Origin: Pseudomonas migulae NBRC 103157 | Lineage (GTDB): Bacteria > Pseudomonadota > Gammaproteobacteria > Pseudomonadales > Pseudomonadaceae | Direction of reading: 5' to 3' | Assembly: GCF_002091715.1 (NCBI RefSeq) | Contig: NZ_BDAG01000004.1 | Span: 1-64,000, forward strand | DNA length: 64,000 bases | Shown: positions 54,505 to 63,364 of the stretch, in pieces | Layout of the letters: each line of letters starts with the position of its first letter | Numbering within the stretch: position 1 is the first letter of the stretch | The notes under the pieces: model-generated | Database searches by the model: none | What the model was told of the DNA's origin: nothing | Seen by the model: the letters and a program-made list of their open reading frames with translations, nothing else | Program-made: the position numbers and the translations under genes

Positions 54505-54526
54505 TTCGACTCCTGGTGCCGCACCA
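54505..54526. repeat. attR repeat of the tRNA-Thr island
   Basis: TTCGACTCCTGGTGCCG-CACCA, identical to the tRNA-Thr 3' end (45769-45791) except for one missing G. Confidence 0.85.
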
Positions 54527-54535
54527 TATAAAACG

Positions 54536-54567
54536 AAGCCCCCGTAAAAATACGAGGGCTTTTTTTG
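54536..54567 (+). terminator. Original terminator of tRNA-Thr
   Basis: AAGCCCCCGTA-type stem (GCCCCCGT with ACGAGGGC) and T7, just outside the island. Confidence 0.8.
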
Positions 54568-54583
54568 TTTTCGGGGGTCTCTC

Positions 54584-54868
54584 TTACCACTTGGTACGAG
54601 GGCGTTGCCGAGTGTGAAACACACCAAGGATTTGCAGGCGATCACCGCGTACCCGGTACGGAATGAGATAGGACCAGTTGGGTACTGCCCATTCGCGTGT
54701 GTTTTTGACTCGACCTTCACGGCCCATGGCTGGAAATTCGACCAGCTTGTCTACGCTGGCAAAGATCGCATTGGAGAAGTCGTCAGCAGCCTTGGGGTTT
54801 TCAAGGGCAATTTAGCTAGCTTCGTCTTCCAAGTTTTTGAGGGCTTTTTCCAGCCACTCAACCCGCAC
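54584..54868 (-). pseudogene. RelE/ParE-family toxin inactivated by a nonsense codon
   Basis: Translating from GTG 54868 gives VRVEWLEKALKNLEDEAS, then TAA (54812-54814), then an open frame IALENPKAADDFSNAIF ... VPNWSYLIPYRVRGDRL ... RPRTKW to the natural stop at 54584. The whole ParE-like fold is present, so one base change at codon 19 has truncated the toxin. The antitoxin gene lies 30 bases upstream. Confidence 0.8.
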
Positions 54869-54898
54869 TCCTACTACAGCGCCGGGCGCGCATCGCTG

Positions 54899-55102
54899 CT
54901 ACTTGATCACATCGGAGGCGAATTTACCCTGATCGGCCTCTTCCACCGCCAGCTTGATCTGTGCGGTCAGTGTCTTCTCGTGTTCGATGTCGTCGCGAAG
55001 AACATCCATCGCCAGGTAGCTCACACTTTGGCCATTCATCCTGGCCAGATCGGCGAGAGAGCTCGAAAGATCTTCCGGCAGGTTCAGGGATATTCCGGTC
55101 AT
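54899..55102 (-). CDS. Ribbon-helix-helix antitoxin
   Basis: 67 residues: a beta strand GISLNLPEDL, helices SSSLADLARMNGQSVSYLAMDVL, and an acidic, unstructured C-terminus for toxin binding. It looks intact, although its partner toxin has an internal stop codon. Confidence 0.8.
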   Translation of the reverse strand: MTGISLNLPEDLSSSLADLARMNGQSVSYLAMDVLRDDIEHEKTLTAQIKLAVEEADQGKFASDVIK

Positions 55103-55437
55103 AGCAGCCTTGATAGGGAGCGTTGGTTGGGCATCTTATACCGTCGTCGCCCAACACGGGGTGCAGCTCAATTAGTGAAAAATCGTCGGAAATTTCCTCG
55201 TTGCTCGGTGGAATACTCCCTTGAAAGTCTTGTATGTCGGATGAATGCCTTGCTTAACGATGCTTGTTTAAAAGCATTGCGCGTCACTTCCTGAAAGCTA
55301 CAAAACCTTGCGGCATTGCCTACAGGTACGCCAGACTCCGCCGGCTTGTGCGGCTTTACCACGAACTCTATCGTTGACCTGCCACTGCTCATCAGTGGTC
55401 GGGCTTAGCGGCCCGCGGTATTTCGTTTGCACGTGCA
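55103..55437. other. Gap upstream of the DUF6124 leader
   Basis: No gene recognised; it holds the promoters of the antitoxin and of the DUF6124 transcript. Confidence 0.4.
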
Positions 55438-55439
55438 TC

Positions 55440-55560
55440 CATCCCACAGGTGTTTTTTCATGCCTGCGGTTTGATGGTGGCTGTATGCAGGGCGCCTTCG
55501 GGCGCACCGGCTTTACGAAGTTCCCCGGTCCGCTAACCTGCGTGCAGCTGCCACCCTTTT
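55440..55560 (+). ncRNA. Structured leader RNA upstream of the DUF6124 gene
   Basis: Outer stem: GGTGGC (55476-55481) with GCCACC (55550-55555) and TGTATGCAGG with CCTGCGTGCA. Inner hairpins: GCGCC-TTCG-GGCGC (UUCG loop) and ACCGG...CCGGT. A T-rich run and CTGCGGTT precede it, as in the copy at 22337-22456. The ATG of the DUF6124 gene is 48 bases downstream, so it is probably a cis-regulatory leader. Confidence 0.65.
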
Positions 55561-55603
55561 CGCTTAGCGGCAGAAAAGGGTTGGCACCCAGTAGGGAACT
55601 TCC

Positions 55604-55967
55604 TATGCGTAAAGTGACCCCTGATCCCCCGGATGCAGATAACGCATCTCCGAACGAAGGCCCCGAAACACAAAAGCGCGACGAAGCGACCAACCGCAAC
55701 GACGATGATCACCACGCCTCCTTCGCCGACATCCGAGCCACCCCACGCACACCTTGCACGATGTACATCGTCAACCCTGAAGTCGACGTTCAAACGCTGC
55801 TGGGCTCTGTGTCCGAATCGCTGGCATCCGCATGCGTAATTACTATGGATCTGGCAGACCGAGAGACGGGGACAAGTCGCAACACGTTGTTGGGCATTTT
55901 TGAAATCATCATGCTGGCGGAAATCTCGGTGAACCGGGCACTGGACCAACTCGATCCTATTGAATAG
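55604..55967 (+). CDS. DUF6124 family protein
   Basis: About 120 residues beginning RKVTPDPPDADNASPNE. A polar N-terminal third precedes MYIVNPEVDVQTLLGSVSESLASACVI and a helical end (EIIMLAEISVNRALDQLDP). It matches the DUF6124 proteins found in many copies in Pseudomonas. The start is the ATG that directly follows AGGGAACTTCCT. Function unknown. Confidence 0.8.
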
Positions 55968-55998
55968 AACGCGACACTTAAAAAGCCACGCTCAAATT

Positions 55999-56037
55999 CC
56001 GTGAAATCCCCAACTGTAGAAAACGGGCATTTCACGG
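55999..56037. terminator. Hairpin between convergent genes
   Basis: CCGTGAAAT and ATTTCACGG arms around 21 bases, with weak T-tracts; a possible bidirectional terminator. Confidence 0.45.
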
Positions 56038-56076
56038 ATTTCATTCAATGGGTCGGTGAGCTGTGTCTGTATGAAC

Positions 56077-56919
56077 TCAGTCGAACTCCGTCGATGCGGA
56101 AAGGTGTTCCCAGGCATCAATCTCTGCCTGAAGCCGCGCAATCTTCTCCCGCACCAATCTCACCGCATCTTTGCCCAGTAACAAATGAACCGGCGGTTTC
56201 TCAGCCGCCACCAGGGCCAACAATGCCTGCGCCGCCTTGTGCGGATCACCCGCCTGCTTACCACTCTTCTCTTCACGCGCCTTGCGCACCGGATCGAACA
56301 CCGCGTCGTACTCACTAAAAGCGCGACCCGAGCGGGTCATCGAGCGCCCCGCCCAGTCGGTTCGAAACGAGCCTGGCGCCATGGCCGTCACGTGGATTCC
56401 CAGACTTTCCACTTCCTTGGCCAGTGCTTCACTGACGCCTTCAAGGGCGAATTTGCTGCCGCTGTAGTAAGCGATGCCCGGCAAAGTGATGAAGCCCGCC
56501 ATGGAGGTGATGTTGACGATATGCCCGCTGCGTTGTTCACGCATGCCCGGCAAAACCGCCTTGATCATGGCGACCGCGCCAAACACGTTAACGTCGAACT
56601 GGCGCTGCATTTCCGCCAACGGCGATTCTTCGAGAATCCCCTCATGGCCATAACCGGCGTTGTTCACCAACACGTCGATCCGGCCCACTTCGCGCAGGAT
56701 CTCGGCGACCAGCGGTTCTATCGCCGGGTAATCGGTGACGTCGAGCACGAATGCCTTGGCGCGATGGGCGTCCAGCGCTTCGAACGCAGCACGTTCGGAT
56801 TCGCGTCGCACGGTGCCGGCCACCGTATGCCCCGCCGCCAGCGCCGCTTGCGAAAAGGCCAGGCCGAAGCCGGAGCTGACCCCGGTAATCAGGAAAACCT
56901 TGTGAACGTGGGTGTTCAT
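56077..56919 (-). CDS. Short-chain dehydrogenase/reductase
   Basis: 280 residues. NAD(P)-binding TGVSSGFG (residues 13-20), NNAGYG, catalytic Ser in NITSMAG and YYSGSK (YxxxK). The substrate is unknown. It may be co-transcribed with the SDR gene upstream, 67 bases away, although they differ. Confidence 0.88.
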   Translation of the reverse strand: MNTHVHKVFLITGVSSGFGLAFSQAALAAGHTVAGTVRRESERAAFEALDAHRAKAFVLDVTDYPAIEPLVAEILREVGRIDVLVNNAGYGHEGILEESPLAEMQRQFDVNVFGAVAMIKAVLPGMREQRSGHIVNITSMAGFITLPGIAYYSGSKFALEGVSEALAKEVESLGIHVTAMAPGSFRTDWAGRSMTRSGRAFSEYDAVFDPVRKAREEKSGKQAGDPHKAAQALLALVAAEKPPVHLLLGKDAVRLVREKIARLQAEIDAWEHLSASTEFD

Positions 56920-56986
56920 GGTGCGCTCTCCAAATGAAAACGCCGTCGATAGAGATCGACGGCGCTGCGGACAGTCAGGTCAGGTT

Positions 56987-57697
56987 TTAGTGACCGGCGC
57001 TCTGCCCACCATCCACGTGCAGGATTTCGCCAGTGACAAAGTTGGCGCTGTCCAGATACACAACGGCCTGAGCAATGTCGCTGATCTCGCCCATGTGCCC
57101 GACCGGGTGCAGAGCGCCCAGCGCTGCGTGGGTTTCTTCGCCGTGCATCGGGGTTTTGATGATGCCTGGGGAAACCGCGTTCACCCGAATCCCGCGCTTG
57201 GCGTATTCGATGGCCAGGGATTTGGTCGCCGCGTTCAGACCACCTTTGGTCAGCGAAGCCAGTACCGATGGCACGCCGTCGATGGCGTGATCGACCAGGC
57301 TGGTGGTGATGTTGACGACGTGGCCGCTGCCTTGTTTTTCCATCTCGGTGATTGCGAGTTGGGTGATGTAGAAGAAGCCGTTCAGGTTCACCGACAGCAC
57401 ATTGGCGTAGTCTTCAGCGGTGTACTGGGTGAACGGTTTGGCGACGAAGATCCCGGCGTTGTTGATCAGGGTGTCGACGCGGCCGAAACGTGCGATGGCT
57501 TCGTGGATGACTTTTTGAGCGACTTCCGGGTTGCCGATGTCGCCGGCCACGGTGAGGATGTCCGGGTCGGTGGATGGTTTGATCGAACGTGAAGTGGCGA
57601 CGACTTTGTAATCCAGATCACGGAATGCCTTGACCATGCCTGCGCCGAGACCTTGGGAGGCGCCAGTGATAACGATGACTTTTTTCGAATTGCTCAT
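56987..57697 (-). CDS. SDR-family protein lacking the catalytic tyrosine
   Basis: 236 residues. TGASQGLG at 11-18 and NNAG are normal. The YxxxK position reads ASLTK (residues 147-151), so Ala replaces the catalytic Tyr while Lys is kept. It ends with VDGGQSAGH. It may be a non-canonical oxidoreductase or binding protein. Confidence 0.85.
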   Translation of the reverse strand: MSNSKKVIVITGASQGLGAGMVKAFRDLDYKVVATSRSIKPSTDPDILTVAGDIGNPEVAQKVIHEAIARFGRVDTLINNAGIFVAKPFTQYTAEDYANVLSVNLNGFFYITQLAITEMEKQGSGHVVNITTSLVDHAIDGVPSVLASLTKGGLNAATKSLAIEYAKRGIRVNAVSPGIIKTPMHGEETHAALGALHPVGHMGEISDIAQAVVYLDSANFVTGEILHVDGGQSAGH

Positions 57698-57740
57698 GAT
57701 GAACCTCTACTGATAAATGATGGTTTGAAAAAGTAATGAA

Positions 57741-58397
57741 TCAGGCTTCGGCGGGTTCCTTCGCCATTTGTCTCAACATCTGTTCGTAGTACTCGACCGA
57801 CTGTGAACCGGACACCAGGTGACGACCGTTAAGCACCATGGCCGGAACCGAGTTGATGCCGCGTTGCTGGTAAAACGCTTCAAGTTCACGCACTTCTTTG
57901 TCGAACGCGCCGGACGCCAACACTTCTTGAGCCGCTGCCGCGTCCAGCCCCGCTTCTGCTGCCAAACGAACCAGCGTCTCGCGATCGCTCGGGTTCTGGC
58001 CGTCAGTGAAGTAACCGCGCAGCAGGATTTTCTTCAGTGCAACCTGCCGCCCTTCCTGCAGCGCCCACAACAGCAACCGGTGCGCATCAAACGTGTTGTA
58101 GAAGTGGCTGCGCTTTTCCAGATCGAAGGTGAAACCGATGGCCTCACCGCGAGCGATCTGCATGGCTTTGCCCGCGGCGACGTCTTCGGCGGTGCGCCCG
58201 TATTTGCGCATCAAGTGCTCGACGGCTTTCTCGCCTTCCGGCGGCATGTTCGGGTTCAACTCGAAGGGCTTGTAGGTCAGCTCCACCGAGACTTCACCGG
58301 CCACGTTCGCGATCGCTTGCTCTAACGCCGTCGCGCCCAATGCACACCAAGGGCACACCACGTCGGAGATGAAATCGATGGAGACCGATGCAGTCAC
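57741..58397 (-). CDS. DsbA-family oxidoreductase (FrnE-like)
   Basis: 218 residues, thioredoxin fold with CPWC at 15-18 near the start (SIDFISDVVCPWCALG), NTFDAHRLLLWA and the cis-Pro region NSVPAMVLNGRHLVSG. No signal peptide, so it is cytosolic. GTG start at 58397 overlaps the tautomerase stop by four bases. Confidence 0.87.
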   Translation of the reverse strand: MTASVSIDFISDVVCPWCALGATALEQAIANVAGEVSVELTYKPFELNPNMPPEGEKAVEHLMRKYGRTAEDVAAGKAMQIARGEAIGFTFDLEKRSHFYNTFDAHRLLLWALQEGRQVALKKILLRGYFTDGQNPSDRETLVRLAAEAGLDAAAAQEVLASGAFDKEVRELEAFYQQRGINSVPAMVLNGRHLVSGSQSVEYYEQMLRQMAKEPAEA

Positions 58398-58615
58398 GAC
58401 TTGCCCTCCTTTTCAGCCAGTTGCTTGCGGTACTGGGTGGTGGTGATGCCGGCGTAACCCCAGTTATCGGTGTCGACTTCTTCGATCACGATGTGGGTCA
58501 GGTGCGGGTCCTTCTTGAGGACGCGTTCCAGTGTTTCAGTGATTTCAGCGATCACCTGAGCTTTCTGCTCAGAGGTAACGCCATCGCGGGTAATGCGTAC
58601 GCTTACAAAAGGCAT
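58394..58615 (-). CDS. Tautomerase-family protein (4-OT-like)
   Basis: 73 residues starting MPFVSVRITRDGVTSEQK, with the catalytic Pro exposed after Met removal. IAEITETLERVL and IVIEEVDTDNWGYAG follow. GGAGA precedes ATG 58615. It is translated just ahead of the DsbA-family gene. Confidence 0.87.
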   Translation of the reverse strand: MPFVSVRITRDGVTSEQKAQVIAEITETLERVLKKDPHLTHIVIEEVDTDNWGYAGITTTQYRKQLAEKEGKS

Positions 58616-58943
58616 GAGGAAGATCTCCAGTGACCTGCTCATCGGGATGATGGGTAGGTGTTGGAGCTCAATGTAGGAGTTTGGGGGGTGGGGATAAAGG
58701 TGGGGGCGGGAACATCATTAGTTACGTGGTGTAATGCATGACTCCGTAACGCGTCGCAATTTTTCACCTTCTGCGACACGAATTGGGAACATGTCGTCGC
58801 AGACGACAGGTGGGCGACAGGTGTTACCAAAATAGGCTTTCGGTGACATGAGCGTGGAATCGCTTTTCGTAGGAGCCGGCTTGCTGGCGATGGCGACTTC
58901 GAGGGCGCCATCGCCAGCAAGCCGGCTCCTACGGTTCGGTGTT
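58616..58943. other. Gap with a family-2 REP doublet
   Basis: No gene is seen; the only recognised element is the REP doublet at 58869-58932. Confidence 0.5.
58869..58932. repeat. REP doublet (REPIN), family 2
   Basis: Arms GTAGGAGCCGGCTTGCTGGC and complement around a 24-base centre, the same class as 12181-12266. Confidence 0.88.
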
Positions 58944-59717
58944 TTAACCGACGGTCACGGTTTCCACGGTGATTTGCTTGAGGGCATGAAACGGTGCGAG
59001 AGCAGCTTCATCGGCGGTGGCACCGGTGATCAACCGCCACTCCCGCTCAATCGGCGTCCAGTTTTGCTGGCGGGCGCGGCCGAGTTTATCGGTGTCGGCA
59101 AGGACGACGATTTGCGCCGCCCGTTTGATGATGCATTCCTTGAGATACGCCTGCTGCGCGCTCGCCTCGCACAGACCAAATTCCGCGACCACGCCATCCG
59201 CACCGAGGAAGGCTTTGTCGACGCTCAACCGGCTCAACGTCAGCTCGGCCAACGGCCCCAGCGTGCTCATGCTCGAACCACGCAGATCACCGCCAATCAA
59301 GGTCAGGCGAATACCCGGCGCGTTGGCCAGGGTCATCACGGCGAGCAAGTTATTGGTGACCACATGCACGTCTTGTCGCGAGCATAAATGGTGGGCCAGT
59401 GCGGCGCAGGTGGTGCCGCCGTCGAGCAGCACAGTATCGCCGTCCTGGACATGCGCCGCCGCCGCCTGGGCGATCGCATCTTTTTGCTCCCACTGAGACG
59501 TCTTGCGTTCTTCGAGGGAGGCTTCCGGTTCATGGACGCCGACCACGGCAGTGGCGCCGCCATAGGTGCGCACCAGGTGCCGCTGTTTGGCGAGCATGGT
59601 GAGGTCGCGGCGCACCGTGGCTTCCGAAACCCCGAGCGCCGCGCTCAATTGCTCGACGTTGGCATCGCCAATGCGTACGAGGTCGAGGATGGCGCGGTGG
59701 CGTTCGGAGGCTTTCAT
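58944..59717 (-). CDS. DeoR-family transcriptional regulator
   Basis: 257 residues. HTH at the N-terminus (ERHRAILDLVRIGDANVEQLSAALGVSEATVRRDL), then a sugar-phosphate isomerase-like effector domain with LLDGGTTCAALAHHL and LGADGV. It follows the kdgT-dtnK-pdxA2 cluster and likely represses or senses that pathway. ATG 59717 is chosen because the HTH begins there. Confidence 0.9.
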   Translation of the reverse strand: MKASERHRAILDLVRIGDANVEQLSAALGVSEATVRRDLTMLAKQRHLVRTYGGATAVVGVHEPEASLEERKTSQWEQKDAIAQAAAAHVQDGDTVLLDGGTTCAALAHHLCSRQDVHVVTNNLLAVMTLANAPGIRLTLIGGDLRGSSMSTLGPLAELTLSRLSVDKAFLGADGVVAEFGLCEASAQQAYLKECIIKRAAQIVVLADTDKLGRARQQNWTPIEREWRLITGATADEAALAPFHALKQITVETVTVG

Positions 59718-59772
59718 GGCAGGTCTCGCGTGGGGGACGGTGGTCGATCTTACACGACAGCGCCCGTGCGGC

Positions 59773-60783
59773 TCATCCCCGTCGCGTGGCCAGCTCGGCA
59801 CCCTGGCGCAGCGCTTCGAGCAGGCTGCGCTCATCGGCGATGCCTTTGCCGGCAATGTCGAACGCGGTGCCGTGGTCGACCGAGGTGCGGATCACGTCGA
59901 GGCCTACGGTGACGTTCACGCCGGCTTCAAGACCGAGCACTTTGACCGGGCCATGGCCCTGGTCGTGATACATCGCAACCACCAGATCGAAATCACCGCG
60001 GCCGGCGCGGAAGAACAGTGTGTCGGCCGGCAGCGGACCGGTGACGTCGAGGCCGCGTTCCTGCAACAGCTTCACCGCCGGGATGATTTTTTCTTCCTCT
60101 TCGCCATAACCGAACAGGCCGTTTTCACCGGCATGCGGGTTGATCCCGCACACGCCGATGCGTGGACGGGCAATGCCGGCCTTGATCAACGTTGCGTTGC
60201 CGCGCTCGATGGTGCGCTGAACCAGGCCCGGCTCGATCTTGCGGATCGCGTCGATGATGCCGATGTGGGTGGTGACGTGAATCACCCGCAGCTGCGGCGC
60301 CACCAGCATCATCGACACCTCGTCGACGTTGGTCAGGTGCGCAAGCATTTCGGTGTGGCCGGGGTACTTGTGACCACCGGCGTGCAGCGCTTCCTTATTG
60401 AGTGGCGCGGTGCAAATGGCATCAATCTGGCTGGCCTCGGCGAGTTGCACCGCACGGGCGATGTACTGATAAGCAGCATCACCGGCGATGGGCGACAGTT
60501 CGCCGAACGGCAGGTCCTCGGGGATCAGGTCGAGGTCGATGCAGTCGATGATGCCGGCCTCGTAACGCGCTTCGGACGCGTCCTTGATGCGGCGCACTTT
60601 GGCGTTGCCGCCGACGATGACATTGGCTTGTTCGAGCCGTCGCGCATCGCCGATCACCAGCGGCCGGCATTGTTGATAGACGATGTCGTGAGTCAGGCTC
60701 TTGACGATGATTTCCGGACCGACACCCGAGGCGTCGCCCATGGTGATGCCGATGACGGGGAGGTAATTGCTCATGATGTTCAT
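59773..60783 (-). CDS. pdxA2: PdxA2-like 4-phosphothreonate dehydrogenase
   Basis: 336 residues, PdxA fold: ITMGDASGVGPEI at the N-terminus, zinc ligands in KYPGHTEML, CGINPHAGENGLFG and AMYHDQGHGPVK. Next to a DUF1537 kinase, PdxA2 proteins oxidise 4-phospho-D-threonate (or the erythronate analogue) to a product that decarboxylates to DHAP. The start at 60783 has AAGGA upstream and overlaps the kinase stop (ATGA). Confidence 0.85.
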   Translation of the reverse strand: MNIMSNYLPVIGITMGDASGVGPEIIVKSLTHDIVYQQCRPLVIGDARRLEQANVIVGGNAKVRRIKDASEARYEAGIIDCIDLDLIPEDLPFGELSPIAGDAAYQYIARAVQLAEASQIDAICTAPLNKEALHAGGHKYPGHTEMLAHLTNVDEVSMMLVAPQLRVIHVTTHIGIIDAIRKIEPGLVQRTIERGNATLIKAGIARPRIGVCGINPHAGENGLFGYGEEEEKIIPAVKLLQERGLDVTGPLPADTLFFRAGRGDFDLVVAMYHDQGHGPVKVLGLEAGVNVTVGLDVIRTSVDHGTAFDIAGKGIADERSLLEALRQGAELATRRG

Positions 60784-62060
60784 TCGAGTCCTTGGATTCG
60801 TGTGCGTTGGGGCGGGGAGCGATCGGCGCTGTCGCTCAGGTGATGCCATGCCGCGTACAAGGCGTTATCGGTGCCGAATGCGCCGGCCTTGGTCACAATG
60901 CCGGGGCGATGTCCTTGCCGGGAAACCGTTGGCCGGGCGTAGGCAACCCCGGCTTCGATTTCGGTGAGTAGTTGCAGGCTGTCGATGCCGACGGTGGTCA
61001 ATATGGCCCGTGCCGTCTCGCCCCCCGTGGCGATCAGGCCGCCGACCTTGGCGAAGTGTGGTTCTACCAATACGGCCAGCATGGTCGAAAGTTGCGCGCC
61101 TTCCTGCGGATCGAACGCTTCATCGCGGCCGATGCGCAACAGCAGGTCACTCCAGCCATCCAGTTGCTCGCCGATCCGCGCTTGCCACAACGCCCAGTCG
61201 CCATGGGTTGTGCCTTGGCGAAGGACCTGGGGCGGGACGACCAGTTCGCTGACGCCACCACGTTCCTTGAGCAACGCGCATTGCCGCTCGCAGACGCCGG
61301 ACAGGCTGCCGACGAGGATCAGAATCGGCGCCTGGCTTTTTTCCTGCACGGTCGGTTCGATGGTCGTGAACCGTGCTTCCGAGAAGTCCGGAAGGCTGGC
61401 GATTTCCCGCGCCAGACCACCCGAACCGATCCAGAACAGCGGCTGATCCATCGACGCGGTCAGGCGAGCGAGGGTCAGCAGATCGTCTTCGGTTTGTGCA
61501 TCGACGATCAGCGCCTGCGTGCCGTTGCGGGCGACTTCGGTGATGTGCTGCGCGAGCGCTTTTTCGTTGCCGCGCAAGGTGTCGAGGTCCAGCTTCGCGG
61601 TGCTCAGGCCGGCGGCGATGAGCATCGCTTCGACGTCGGCTGGACGATCAGCGTTTTCGAGTTTCCAGGTATCAGTGGTTTCCAGCGGTTGACCGTTCAC
61701 GAACACCCGACCGCCGCGCAATGTGCGCCCCGTAGCGGGGAACGCCGGGGCAACGATGGCCAGGCCGGCCAAGGGTTGCAGGGCAGCGACTTCCGCCGCC
61801 CAGTTGCCGCGCAAGGTCGAATCGATTTTCTTGTACAACCGCTGCCCAGGCTGATGCAGCGCCTTGAATGCAGCGACGGTGCGCTCAGCGGCCCGCGCCG
61901 GTGACAGGCGCCGGGTGTCCGTATCGGCGGCAATCACCTGAGCATCGGCCTTGTCATTCAGAGGATCGAGCGTGACGACCGTTTGCATGCCCACGCTCGC
62001 AAAGCCGATGGCACAATCCGCCGCGCCGGACAGGTCATCTGCGATGATCAGAATCCTCAT
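60780..62060 (-). CDS. dtnK: Four-carbon acid sugar kinase (DUF1537), DtnK-like
   Basis: 426 residues: [15 protein letters not shown] at the N-terminus, [31 protein letters not shown], and the nucleotide-binding C-terminal half ([34 protein letters not shown]). It phosphorylates a tetronate such as D-threonate. The gene is coupled to both neighbours by ATGA overlaps. Which tetronate is used cannot be decided here. Confidence 0.85.
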   Translation of the reverse strand: MRILIIADDLSGAADCAIGFASVGMQTVVTLDPLNDKADAQVIAADTDTRRLSPARAAERTVAAFKALHQPGQRLYKKIDSTLRGNWAAEVAALQPLAGLAIVAPAFPATGRTLRGGRVFVNGQPLETTDTWKLENADRPADVEAMLIAAGLSTAKLDLDTLRGNEKALAQHITEVARNGTQALIVDAQTEDDLLTLARLTASMDQPLFWIGSGGLAREIASLPDFSEARFTTIEPTVQEKSQAPILILVGSLSGVCERQCALLKERGGVSELVVPPQVLRQGTTHGDWALWQARIGEQLDGWSDLLLRIGRDEAFDPQEGAQLSTMLAVLVEPHFAKVGGLIATGGETARAILTTVGIDSLQLLTEIEAGVAYARPTVSRQGHRPGIVTKAGAFGTDNALYAAWHHLSDSADRSPPQRTRIQGLE

Positions 62061-63070
62061 CGCAACGCCTCCTGCTTTGGCGGTTCGATCTCCGGCTCGG
62101 GGATGACGACGGGGTTACGCTGCTGCACGCGCTTGGCGACGGCGGCGGTGAGTATCGGGGCAAGGATTGCGGTGACCACGACGCAGGCGGCCACCAAAAT
62201 CGTCGCGCTCTTGGCCGCTTCGGCGTAGACGGGGTTGGCCGCTGCGATCAGCGCCGGAACCGCCGCAGCGTTCCCGGCGGTGGTGGCCGCCGCGACACCG
62301 GCGACACCCGTGCCACCGGTCAGGCGGTCGGCGAAGAACAGCGGAATGCCGGTCAGCACAACGACCGCAACACCCATGCCCAGACCCAGCAAACCGGCCT
62401 GCCAGACGTTATGCAGGTCCAGGCTGGCGCCCAGTGCCAACGCGAAGAACGGGATCATCACCGGAACGGCCTTGGCCAGAAAGTCGCGCATGTCACGGTC
62501 GAGATTACCCAACAACATGCCCAGCGCCAGCGGCAGGATGCTGCCCACCAGCGTCGGCCACGGGAACGCCGACAGACCGGCGATGCCCAGGGTGACCATG
62601 GTCAGAAAAGGCCCGGACTCCAGGGACATGACCGAGTAGGCACCGACGTCTTCAGAGCGACCGTACTGACCCATCAGCGCCATGTACAAACCGCCGTTGG
62701 TGTCGTTCATCGCGGCGACCACCGCCAGTGTTGAAATGCCGGCGAAGAGTCCTGACGAAATCGGCTGCTCGCCCAGGAAGTGCCCAAGCACGATGCCGAT
62801 GAGCACAGCGATACCGACTTTGGTGATCAGCAGCGTGCCGCCCTTCTTGAGCAGGTAAGGCGTGGCTTTGATGTTGATGCTCGCGCCCATGCAGACATAG
62901 AACACCGCGAGGATAGGTAGCGCCCCGGTGAACAACGCATTGGTGAATGAGCCGAAAAATTTTGGCGTGTCAGGCAGGAAGGTTGCCACCAGCGAACCGA
63001 TCAGCAGAGGCACGATCATCATGCCGCCCGGGATGCGTTCTATGGTGCGCTTGATAGGAATCTGGGCCAC
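62057..63070 (-). CDS. KdgT-like acid-sugar permease
   Basis: 337 residues with about ten membrane helices, resembling 2-keto-3-deoxygluconate permeases: [55 protein letters not shown]. It starts with GTG after AAAAGGAG and heads the cluster. By context it imports the tetronate used by DtnK and PdxA2. Confidence 0.87.
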   Translation of the reverse strand: MAQIPIKRTIERIPGGMMIVPLLIGSLVATFLPDTPKFFGSFTNALFTGALPILAVFYVCMGASINIKATPYLLKKGGTLLITKVGIAVLIGIVLGHFLGEQPISSGLFAGISTLAVVAAMNDTNGGLYMALMGQYGRSEDVGAYSVMSLESGPFLTMVTLGIAGLSAFPWPTLVGSILPLALGMLLGNLDRDMRDFLAKAVPVMIPFFALALGASLDLHNVWQAGLLGLGMGVAVVVLTGIPLFFADRLTGGTGVAGVAAATTAGNAAAVPALIAAANPVYAEAAKSATILVAACVVVTAILAPILTAAVAKRVQQRNPVVIPEPEIEPPKQEALR

Positions 63071-63159
63071 GAGGGTCTCCTTTTATAATTGTTGGGTAAG
63101 ACGTGTTTCACCTCGAAACTGACTGAACTGATCAGGCAATGATTGATTCAGTCAAATTC

Positions 63160-63219
63160 ATCTTAGGCTCTCGCTTAAAATTGCGCAAACCAATCATTCA
63201 AATGATCGTTTTGATCATT
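63160..63219 (-). promoter_or_regulatory. Promoter and operator of the kdgT-dtnK-pdxA2 cluster
   Basis: On the minus strand TTGCGC (63188-63183) and TAAGAT (63165-63160) are 17 bases apart. Just upstream AATGATC-GTTTT-GATCATT (63201-63219) is a perfect palindrome, with an extra ATCAT/ATGAT pair overlapping it. A likely DeoR-type site. Confidence 0.6.
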
Positions 63220-63292
63220 TCGATAGGAAAATCTGGCTGTGAAAAGCGGAGCGAGTCGTCCTGCGGTGCTGTCTAGAGCCTTGCAGTGCCCA

Positions 63293-63328
63293 CAAAAAAG
63301 CCCCGAACCAGTCGGGGCTTTTCTTTTT
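63293..63328 (-). terminator. Terminator of the porin gene
   Basis: GCCCCGA and TCGGGGC arms with T-run on the minus strand. Confidence 0.85.
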
Positions 63329-63364
63329 CAGCCTTGAATCAGGCTTCGATGCTGCAACCGATCA

